From Saccoglossus kowalevskii (lineage: Eukaryota > Hemichordata > Enteropneusta > Harrimaniidae): a stretch of DNA of 41,314 nt. A program made the position numbers and the translations under genes. Location of the stretch: assembly GCF_000003605.2 (NCBI RefSeq), contig NW_003126888.1, positions 181,346 to 222,659 of the forward strand. The letters run 5' to 3'. Positions 12,901-24,900 of the stretch are shown piece by piece (position 1 is the stretch's first letter; each line of letters begins with the position of its first letter). Below the pieces are notes generated by a model. The model saw only the letters and a list, made by a program, of their open reading frames with translations. It was not told where the DNA came from and did no database searches.

Positions 12901-15900
12901 TCATGGCTGGCCAGACGTGCGTTTCGTCACCAAACACCTGCTAGTATTGTTGACTCTGGATATGAAATCTTGACAGTGCACAGTAGCCGGTTGTATTTAA
13001 AAACATGCCACATGGCCCTGTTGCCAAGCAACACTGTGACACTCCTGAACTTTCACAAGATTGTGCCGCTGAAATAACATTGGTAGGCACACACGCACTG
13101 GCACTCGAATTAGTATTATCATCAGTCGTTTGTGAAGTTATCTCGTTATTCCATCAAGCAGATACCTAGTTTACTGACCTAGTGTAATGAATAGAGGAGG
13201 GGGGGGGGGGGGTTGTCCAATAATTAAACTCCAGTCTCCGTAAATTTGTAATTTTAATAATTGTATTGTATCGTATCAAATTTATTTTCATAATCTGAAA
13301 ATTATTTTAATTCTTTTTGTAATTTATCAGGGAGCCCTCTAGTGTTGGCATTTCAAAGTTGCATTTTGGGATCATTCTGAACCTTTTCACCACCAGAATT
13401 TCCCACCCAAATTTTTCTTAATTTGTTTTTCACATTCTTCAATATTTCTGGAAATGAACCACAATTTTGGAGCCAACAAACAAAATTTGAGTCATTTTTC
13501 ATTTTTTACTCGAAAAAATTTGGCTATTTTTGTCACAATCTTCTGAAGGAAAGTACAGACCATAAACAGGACTATTTTGTGAATTTGTGATGGAAAGAGG
13601 GAACTAGTGGTGAAAAGGTTATTTTAAGTGGGATTCTGAACTATTTTGAAATAATTGAACACTAAAAAAAGTTCCCAAGCTTGAACAGGAATATGTATTG
13701 TATGAAAATCAATTACTGTAAAATACTTTATTTTAGCTGAAATGAATTTTTGCTGAAATGACAAATTGGCTGTTTTGTATAAAGTTTATTTTCACAAATT
13801 TATGACGAGTTGAATGTAAAACATAAAAAAAATGTATATTTCCACTGAATTTTATTTTTGCAGCAAAAAAAAAAGTACTTTACAGAAGTACGTATATCTT
13901 GCAATGCGTGTACATTTAGAAATTTAAATATTTCACGCAATAGTCCAAATTAGACCTCAATATAAAAGCAAAAGGAATGATAACAGAATGCAAATTTCCT
14001 GTTTCTTAGAATATTGCCTACAGTTGACACATAACTACATTATTGTTTTTTATTATATATACTGATAACAAGCAGTAGTTCCCATGTTGGCAATTACATT
14101 TACAGTGCCTAATCTCTAGAGATTCCAAATGTACAGCATGAAAAAGTTGTCCAGCAAGCAACCCAGGGTACTGTTTCAAGTGTGATATTAGTTCATGTAT
14201 TTTTCACCATTTGTTTGACCATGGTTTCACAAATAGTACTCGCTAAGTACATACAAGGAGCCCTCATGAATGTGTTAGCTTTTGGGTAGGCGGAGGCCAA
14301 TAGGTGATTTTCCGTACAATTGCGAGATCTCGTGAGATGCATGAAAGACGCGCGTTGAACGCCTGCTGTAAAAATCGAACGATTTGATTTTCAACTCGAT
14401 TTTCTTTATTTCGTAGCTCACATCGACCGGCCGATCTTCGACAGAGGAATATTGCTTCCGAATACCCTCACTTAATCGAAATTGCCTATCATCAAATGTG
14501 TACAGCACATTATTAAGCATGGAAATGTCCCCCAAAATACTTTCCCGTTTGTCGAATCCCACGCGATGTTTGATGCCACTATGATGCTATGACCTTTGTT
14601 TGTCCTGTTTTTACGTTCGATTTCACGCATAACGCGTGATTCTCGCAGTGAACGGAAAATGGTCTAATCACACCTGAATGTACCAACCATTGATGATGTG
14701 TTCCCATTTTTAAAATAAAACCATCCTGCCAGAGGGGCTTTTCATTAAATATTTGTTGATAAAGTGGAACTGTAGAGAAAATAAACAACGAACAATTGTG
14801 TCATTTTTCACTGGATGGTGAATCGGCAAACATAAGGTTTATTTTAAGCACACGTGTAAATTTCACATGAATTAGTAAATTGTGAAACAATGGACAATTA
14901 CGATAAAACACACCATATATTGTTTGCAATGAGGATAAACTCCAGAGAAAAATTCAACATAATGATTAATCCTGAAAAATTGTGATTTATATAAAAATCA
15001 AGTGGCAACAGCTCATTGATGTAAGCTGTCTCTTGATTGGCCATTATTGATTTCCAGAATTTCACCCTCTGTTGAAAAAAGTCCAATTGTCACCTCTAAC
15101 TGATGAGGGCATACTAAGTGTGAACTGGCAATTGAGTGGAACAAACAAAGGCACATTACATACCATGTGATCAGTGAAAACGACAAATGATTGTCTGAAT
15201 AGGGTGGGCACACACCAACTTTTTCTCACTCAGAATTGATTATGAATTGTCCGTTTCTTGGATCGTGTGTTCGATTGTGGCTTTCTTCCCCAGCTGCATT
15301 TCAACATGTTTGATCTAATTTCAGTTAGTGTTCCTTGGTGTATTGATTATATCATCCCTGTCTCGTTAACAGGGTGTTTGTATACCCTGTGTTGGCACTC
15401 CGCCACCATCTGCCTGGACCTTTTGTTGGCATCAATAACTGAGGTCATAACATGACTTATAGTGGGTATTTCACTGTGGCAATGTACAGCTCCACCATAC
15501 TATTGAACCATTGTCAAGCAATGAATAGGGGCAGGTGCACTACTGTATACACTTCTAGCTAGTTTCTATCGGTGTTTATCCTACAGATCAGGGTAGTGTC
15601 ACAATCTCCCAACCCCCACTCACCCTCAACATTTTTCATAGTTATTTCGGACTGTTCCTTTTTATTCAATTGTTATAGAGGGGGAACATGAATATATGAT
15701 GGGTAATTTGACTGATTGTTAGCATACATATGTTTGCCCATCGTTATGCCTATTGATCCCCCCTATGGGTATAATGGAATCTCTGCCTGAGGCTGGCTAA
15801 TAGGTGCGGGTTTGACCTGTCTTTTACATTGTATTGAGTTGTGTTTAAGGAAGTAAGGCTTACCTCACGGTGGACTGCTTTATTCTTAGTCTACTGTTGT

Positions 15901-18900
15901 GACTGTACCTGGGTATTGATTTTTCCTACACCCAAACCTGACTGGATCTCGGAATTAACATTGCAAGATGGCGTGTGAGAAATCCTGAAAGCTGCTTTAC
16001 ACTATAGTGTGCGATTTGTGAGGGCAAGCTTGGTAACCTGTTAGCCTTATTGTAGCACAGACAAAGGATTTTACATTCCAGTCCGGTATACTATCGGCTA
16101 TGACCAGCACAAGGGAGGTGACCACTCGATTCAACAAAGGTAAACAGTCTGAATATTGTCTGAACATGGCAGCAGGTTTACATGCTGGAGCAGGTCGTAT
16201 CCTACACTGTGTGTATTTCATTATGCAAAGTGGAAGATCCGATTCATTCATATCAATCGGGTGTTTTTCATTACTCGGTTACAATGTTTTCCAAACTACT
16301 GCCCTTCTACTATCACCACATACTACGTGTATTCTCATTGTTTGGTGCTAATAGTATACGTGGTCGCCGCCACCGCAGCACATGCCGTAAATAATTCATA
16401 CGCATCTTTGTCGGGTGCCATCTAATCCACTAATGGAAAATTAAAAAAAACGACCATATGCATAATTTCTATGCCTCCTTTAAAAAACAACAATTCAATT
16501 CAATATTCTAAGCCAACCAGGTGGTGCCTTTTTTAGCAGAGTGTCTACTGTGATACGACCTAATAAATGGAAATAAATGATACTAAAAATAAGGTGATCT
16601 GCTGTGTAAATGAGCTTGTAATGTTTTCATGATTGTTAGTGTTTCAAACAGGTCAGAGTGCATGCTTCAGTGCAAATTGTTTTGTTTTTGGGCAGGGGGG
16701 GAGGTCGTCAATAAAACACAAAGAGATCTACTGAAGTTCTATTGCAGAAAACAGTAAACAATAGCTGTGAATTGTGGATTAAAATAGCTCATATGCAATA
16801 ATGTAGCCAAAGTGTGAAGAGATCCTGTTTGTCTTCACTTAAAAAGAAAAACCTATAGATAACCACAGCTGTTGAACTGTGTGGGCTATTGTGCTGTAAC
16901 ATGTGCCACTTAATACCCAGTAATGAGCTTGAAAAGGGTAGAGAAAATCTGGTTAATCTAATCGATGAATGGGTTAAATTGTACCATACTGCTAGGCTCT
17001 TTAAGCGTATACACTATTATGTTAGCATTTGTAGGGACTCCTCTATTTAGTGTTAATCCAAAATGGTGGAAAGAAGCATGTAAACACAGACTTGGTTGCG
17101 GGAGATCTTTATAATTTATAGTGTTTTCCTTCCATTGCCAGCATCATAATTTTATCTATTAGAAGTAAATTTTCCATTTCATTGACTAAAAATCATAATA
17201 ATTAGTGTTTAATTGTAGATTATTTTTTCACACCATGAATATTTACGTTTGTTTATTTCTGACTGACTCGTTATGGTTTTAACCAGAATATGTATTTTCC
17301 ATTCACCATATGTTGGATGGCATTGTAGTCGGTTAATTAAAACCCATTTTAATGAGGGTGGGTAACGTGAGTGAGCAGGATTTACATTTACACCCGCCAG
17401 CATATTTCCGTTGTACAACCACTAAAAAAGCTTTTGTTTTGAGCGCTTGCTTAGAAGGGTCATGCCAGTAGCCACAGACACTCTTGTTTGATTATATCGT
17501 ACATGTATGCCGGCAAAAATATTTAAAAAAAAAAAACAGCACACAAAAAACAAATTAATTCGCATGTTACAAAGATTTATAACCTAATATACTGTATAGT
17601 GTATTTTGCATGCCATATTGCCGATGATGACCTGAGGTCGCCAATCCACTTCGATACCCGCAGTGTTCTGAACTGTGGCAATTTATTCTATACCCCCTTT
17701 CCACCTCCATACCTTTGTAAGTGGAATAAACCTGGTGTATGGTAATGAACAATTTGGGTGACACCATTGTTTTTAGAGGGTAGGTAGCTTATTTCAAATC
17801 CAACAGGTTGTATAAAAATTAGAGGTTACGGAATATAAAGCTATGACGACACACGAACAATTTATGCGTTGCTTAGGCGTCTGATGTGCGCTCGTGACAT
17901 TTTATTTAATGAGATACTGGTCATAGTGATGACAAAACTGATACATGTTTTATTGTTTCGTGGTTGCTGTAACCGATTTTATTAGCCAAGCACTGTTATT
18001 TTAGTTTATGGAGCAGACTGTAAACAGGAAGATCCACTTCATGTTGGTTTGTTTTCTTAGTATTGAATTACCTGTAATGCTGGCTAGAATGTTTAGTTAA
18101 GAGTGCATACATACATTGGTTATTCACAGTAATTTCAGGTAGTATATGTAGATTTCTAGGGTCAGCTTGGAGTATGACACCAGACCAATATGTACATCAC
18201 CAAATGGTTACACGCCTATACACTGCTATTCAAAGTAATCGTTGGCAATCAGCTTGCCTGCTCGTTCCTAACCTAGTTATTTATTTTTACTGCTGACCCA
18301 TGTAGTGTTATATAAAGCAAGTCACGCTGTTAGGTCAACCTTGCTGGCAGTAACAGACCAACTTGTAGCCACACTCAACGCTTGGCTGATCCCATACACA
18401 ATGCGAGTAACTGAGAAGAAAACGAAAAAAAAAAAAACTGTCGCTTTTATTAGTGATCTGTTATTATTAATCTTGTCACTTCTGCAATGTTTCTTCCCAG
18501 GAATGGGTAGTGACGATAAACTTTTAGATTTTTTTATTATCTAGATGCTTGACATCTTGGGAAGCAGTCAGGGGGTAATACATTTACAAGTACGTTTACC
18601 AAGATGATAGTTCACTTTAAGTGGAAATCATTAACATGGGAATTAAAAGTGAAGGGGGGGTACAGGTGACTGGTTGAATGCGTGACCTCTAGTGTGAGGG
18701 TGTGTAATAGTGTCACAAAAGTAACTATAGCATTACTAATGCATTGTATACTCTCATTCATGTACAGTCAACTATGAAAGCGAACTCCCCTATAATGTAA
18801 CATTAGAGTCTAGACTCTCAGTTGGAATTCAAAACATTTTGTTTAATCTTTGATTGCTGGACATTTTTTTTAATTTTATATATATAATGGTTGTGGGAAA

Positions 18901-21900
18901 AAAAAAATTGCTTCATTTAATCAGCAAGAGCAGAGAGACAATTACTTTGTATGTGCAGACATGCCGAGTCTCAGTAGTCAAATTGCTGAAACTTTAATAG
19001 CATTTACCTCTGGGGGTCACGACAGCTATCAACGCAGATCACCCGGGGTCACGCTTGTTCTTTATTTATAATGCCTACATCGTACATCATATTATCTACC
19101 GATTTGAAGCAATATCCAAGCTCTTTTGCTTTGCCGTCCTCATGATTGTTAAAGCGATGTCTCATTACTGCCAGTTTAACCGCAGCTTGTTCTTCGTGCT
19201 TGCCTCATTTGCATGATTTATTTTGATTGTGTAATCAAGTTGAAGCTTAGACGTTCAGTGGCAGATTGTTCGATGCAGTGATTTATACTTGGAAACCGAT
19301 GTGTTAAGGAATGTTGGTCAATACATAGTGTGTTCGCATGATAGGTTTTCGGTCCCATTCACATGTAAATTCTTGTACTTTCCTCGCATATCCATGGTTT
19401 TGCTTGCCATGACACGGTATAACTTTATGCCAGCATTGATTCTGTTGGGATCACACTTCGTTTGATCTTATCACATTGTGGTCTAGCCTAATTTAAAGTT
19501 CTCAGTGTAGTATATCCTGCCCATGGTAATTCAGATAATTTATGACTGTTCAGAAAATCCTTTGGTGTTAATGGATGTACCAGGTACATACATGTTTGCT
19601 TGTATTTATATATATTTTTTTCATTATATTGCAGGGGTATCCCATGGTGTTAAACCACCCCCCCTTACTATGGTATCATCCGGTTCTAATAAGCCAAATA
19701 GGACTACGGCAACTGTAACACCCTTCAGCAATTCTGCCAGCACTGTTACTGTGACAAGTGGAAATACGGCCAATGCAATGTCTGCTACACGGACTTCTAG
19801 CTTTGCAGCCGCACTGCGAAAATTGGCCAAGCAAGCAATTGACCCAATAGGTAGGAAAATTGTATAACATTAAATTTATTCCTGTGATGATCATCATTTT
19901 ATAAATACCATCATTTGCAGAAATGAATTTAGATGGCAGCTGAATTGCTGTCAATTTTAGAGAAAATTCACAGCACTTGGAGAATATATTTATCATCGTG
20001 TAATTTTTAGAAATGTGCCAAACTCCGGTTTAGCTACATGTTTTTTTCGGTTCTAAAAATATGAAAAAACCCCAATTATAGCTATTTCAATTTTAGCTAT
20101 TGCTGTGTAAATTGTTTCTATTCATTATTTATTTGTATTAGAATTTTAGAATCACAAAATGTGCTTTTTACTTTTCTCGTCCCACCCCTTTTCCGTGGAT
20201 ATTCCAGCTCAGTTACAAAAGAAAGAAAGAATAAAAAAGAAAAGAAAAGAATGGTGTCCTTGTGTACAATTCTCTTATCGTCAGTCAAGGGTCAAGCTGT
20301 TTACTCGCACCATTGAAATTCAGTCAACTGCGTTACAACATGATATGATTGAATTCGTGAAAATATTCCCTCCTTTTCTTGGCCCTTGCTTGAGTTGGGA
20401 AACCATACTAAATGTCATCACCTCTGATCCTGTCTTACTGCAAAGTGTCATTTAGTTGTAAAAGCGGGTACTGCGATTAAGTGTGAAAGCTGCAAACGAG
20501 TCGGTGAATGGATGAAGTAACAAGCACTTCTCGAGGGAAATAATATAAAAGACGCACATAAACCCTTACTGTGTGTTGTCAGAATGAGAATCAGATGGAG
20601 CATGAGCTGAAAGTACAATCACGTCAAAGGCCAGTCGACCTCTAGTGTGTCTCTGCGGAGTTAAACATGCGAAGGTCGTAACCCATGCTATAGAGCGCAG
20701 TACAAGAGATCTCCTTCGGTTTTGTGTAGCGGTGTATTTGCATACCCAAACACGTATACCGGTACCTCTGACGTCTCTAAATAAGACAGTTAGGTTTGTC
20801 CGCTGCCAGTCCCTAACCACACACTCTATTTTTCACTACAGGCAAGGAAGAAGCCTCACCTGCAGTATCCCCAGCCAGTAGCAGCCACAGTGCTTCATCG
20901 ACACCAGCAGCCCATGCAGCTGTCAATAAACCCGTTCAACCACCGCCTTTAGTTCTACCAACCAGTACTCCCCCTGTGGTGACCATAGCACCAACCCAAA
21001 ATGCCAACTCGCATGGGTACGGAGAAAGAAGGGTAAGTGAAAATGAAAAACGTTTGGTATTAGTTATTGTCAACAAGTTGTAAATATTTAAAATTAGAAA
21101 TATTTTGATTGATTTTTCGTCTTAGTGTACTGGTACTGTAAAGTCATTTATTTTCACTGGCATTTAATTTCACCTTTTTGATATTTTGAGCATATTAACA
21201 GGATTTTAAGTTCACAAATTTTCCATGGAAACAAATACCGATAATTATATTGGTTATATTATATGACGTGGATTTAATTTTGCTGATTCATTTATCAGCG
21301 AAAAGAGCAAAATTAAAACCTAGACTAAATAAGCATTTACAATATTTTATTGTATACATTATTTTTTGATGCATGTCCCAAATTGAAACAAATACTGCAA
21401 ATACATCAATTATTTTTCAATGATTTTCAATTTTGCTATTTTCACTGATAAATCAAAAATAGAATAGAAACTCGTTGTTTCGCTAGCAAATTCTTAATCC
21501 TAAAATGCAGTGAATATGCACAAAATAGTGAATTAAATGTCAGTGAAAATAAATGGTTTTACAGATTTCTGTTTCATATTTCATGTATAATTTAATTTAA
21601 TCTGTGTTATTATTATTTCTATACACATCCATCTCATTTATTGCAAGTTCACCTCACAAAAATATAGTAAGAAATGTCTACCTTAAAAAAATAAATATTT
21701 TATTAAATTGAATTTTAGAAGGAGTCTGCTTAGTCAACGGAAACATTGATTTATAGATACAACCCCAAGGGATCAATGGAAAGTCATCTACTCTTTATAA
21801 AAACATCTGTAATTGGTTTAAACCCCACTAACAGCCACCATGTGACTATTATCTACCAGTGAGAAGAGAGGTTGCATAGTACTCTTAGCTGATGACCCAT

Positions 21901-24900
21901 GTAGTTTGATTTATATTGATATCACCTGACAAATTGATGAAATACCACTATAGGGGGATTTTAAGATGGCTTAATCTTGTCTCATCACCATATATTATTA
22001 GCTGATAGTGTTCTCCCTGATTGTCGTGCTGCATGATAATTATTGGGCTAATCAGACCTGAATGGGAGGAAATAATTGTTAACTGTATTGAGGTCTTTAA
22101 AGGTGTATTCCTGCCCCGTCGCTTCGTATTGTGACTTCGCTCTTCTTGAGGTGTGCTATAATTGAGTGGGAAGTGAAGTATGAAATCTGATCTGCAATTC
22201 TCGTTAAATTAAAGGAGAGTCTGTGAAAAACGTGGTCTGATTCTGTTATCCAATGGGGGTACATACAGTTCAGTGATCATGCAAAATCTGAATACATGAA
22301 TTATGGATTTATATCTGCTATGATATGGCTGTATGTGGGGCTTGGTGTCGCTTATTTCATAATCAGACAGATCAAGTTCACACTGAAAGTGGTTGTTTAT
22401 TATTCCACGAACAACCTTGTAAGTGAAATGAATCAATATAAAACGACAATGGATTCTGGCGGTTTGTTTTAATTTCAATGAGGTGGAAACATCAAGATGA
22501 ATTTGACTAGAATGTTGTCTGAGGCTTTTTATTTCCTACTCCATAGTACTTGTTATAGTATACTAATTACTGAAATAGAATCTTGATGTTTTCCTGTCAT
22601 TACCCCAAATTTCCATATGATTGCATTATTTTTCAGACTTGGATGAGTAATTCATTAAACGGATCATATAGTGACATCCAACTGTGTTTAGTTTCTCAAG
22701 CTAGTCACATGACCAGGCTTAATTTTTTATGGAAACCAATTCATAGCAGTACATTCACAGTCACATACAGCCACATAACTAATCTATAAAACCTATGATA
22801 ATGCGGATATGTTAATTTTTGTGTAGCAATAACAGCTTTTTTTTCAAGGTCGACCATCATTTTCGGATTAGTATGAGCAGCTCTTTTAATTTGTGTGCTT
22901 AGACATTAAGTATTGAGGCAAATTTTCACAAAATTGGATGATGTCACGTAATAAAAACAAATTTCATTCCAATGTAGCATGATTCTGGCGTACACGCAGG
23001 GTGACCAATGGCAATGTATTATCTACGGTCATATTAATATGTGATTATCTGTGTAGGTAACTTTGTTGAAAAAAAAGCACATCAAAGCATTGATTAGTTG
23101 TTTGTAAAATTAAAAAAAAAAAAAAAAACGATGAGCCATTAGAGTGGAATTATATAATGTATAATCGTGTTGTGACTAATATCTCTTTCAGGAAGAAGAA
23201 CATCAAGAGAGGTCTAGTTCGGAGAGGCATATTGGAAGACGATCACCAGATATTCACATAAAGCAGGAAATGGCACCGAGCTTGCCAGCTTCGTTATCTA
23301 TTACAAACACAGTGGCGTCGAATTTAGCAATTCCCTACAGGTATAATATGTATGTATTACTTTGCATTGAGGTCCTTGTCGGCATCTGTGCTATTGAAAA
23401 TTTCAATCTCCTAAACCTGAACGAAGAATGTAGAAGCGTAACACAGAAATTGGAAGAACTTTGACATTTTGGGAAATGTTTACGGTTTCATTTTTAGGCA
23501 AGATTGTGTTTTTTATGTAGTTGCCGGTGAGGGTGTCAAATTTTATTGTCAATAAGCATTTCTTTATATTTCATGTTTTTATTATAATTACACGGTAAAT
23601 GCTGATTTAATTCTATTTCCTTCCGTGATTTGATTTAAAATCACTCATTGTTTACTTAACAATACATTGTTTCTACCGATATATGGGATTTCTACTGTCA
23701 ATGTATACATTTGTGTTCATTTTACCAATATATGGGATTTCTACTGTCAATGTATACATTTGTGCTCATTTGCATAATAACAATTTTTCTACTGCGGGTA
23801 AAGGGTGTGGTAAGGTATTTTCAACCAACTCCCAAAGCTAAGCCATCTGTGGTATTGAATTTTGAATTCTAATACTTTTCATATGATACATTTTTATGAA
23901 ATACTGTGTTTTTTAGTGTGGGCCTAAATTTCCGTTGAATTTTAATTTATAATCTTAAAATCAAATGATTTTTTTTACATGCTGATATTATATACCTCCT
24001 TCAACAGTGTATTAACCTGTTATACGAGTTGCATTCAGAATATCCTCTACTATTTGTAACATTATCTATAACACTTAATACCTTAAAATGTAATAGCTGA
24101 GATGAATCGACCAATATGGCATAGAAATTAGTAATAGGGAATCGTAACCGTGACGCGAATCCATAATCAGTGTAATAACTCATTATTTCAATTTCAAGAT
24201 GAGATTAATGTGGTTTTTAAAATAATGTTCTGGAACAGGAGGCGTTTTTTTCATTATGGCTTAAGTATCATGTAATATTAATGCATGTGAGGTCGTTTGG
24301 GGTGGAGTTGGTCAAATTATGATATATCGATATGCCAAGCTGCTACACATTGTTTGTCTTTCATTGTACAATTATTTTATCTGCGAATACAGAATTATCT
24401 ATGTCAGATTTGTGTTTAGTTATGATATATGCAAACATAAAATTTGTTTGGTGGATTATAATCGAGAAAACGTGTTGAATGTGTATGAAGTGTTGACATG
24501 ATTTCAGAAGCCCCGGAATCTGAATATTGATATAACTGGAGGGTAATGCAGAGAATATTAACTATTAGAGATACGATTTTTGTGTTCGGAACCATATGTC
24601 ACTATACAAGCATTTTTTTTCTCGCCTACTAATGGTTTTTATTCTTGATGTCTTTCTAGACCTGTCCCTCATCACGCAAGGAAGGAGGAGATGTCCCCGC
24701 TGTCAGCACCCAGAGGATTTCAGCCCTACCGGCATGGAGAGGAGGTGCGGCAGCCTCATCATTTGTCTTTTGACTTGAATCATCCTGGCGGGTTCCAGTA
24801 CCCTCCGACATATCTTCCTCATCAACCCCCATTCCAGTACCCCCCATTTAGGTGAGTAGGTTGTTCAAGCTTTGCTGGACCTCATGCATTTTATTTTATT

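Larger units (their letters stand above)
6951..19634 (+). other. GSE1 intron 1 (12.7 kb)
   Basis: A long first intron, the usual place for enhancers of a regulatory gene. It contains a MITE copy (13714-13890), an inverted-repeat element (about 13340-13664), two X-box-like palindromes (12279, 13020), a possible alternative first exon (16100-16139) and an antisense open stretch at 14275-14788. The remainder is AT-rich with poly-A/T runs and shows nothing else I can support. Confidence 0.65.

Noticed and set aside
19571..19583. Mini first exon ATGGATGTACCAG before GTACAT, in phase with exon 2
   Set aside because: Would leave an intron of about 50 bases, much shorter than any other in the gene. 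Probably coincidence.
20566..20881. Open frames on both strands in intron 2
   Set aside because: No known domain. The two strands are open over the same bases, and the sequence lies inside a well-supported intron.
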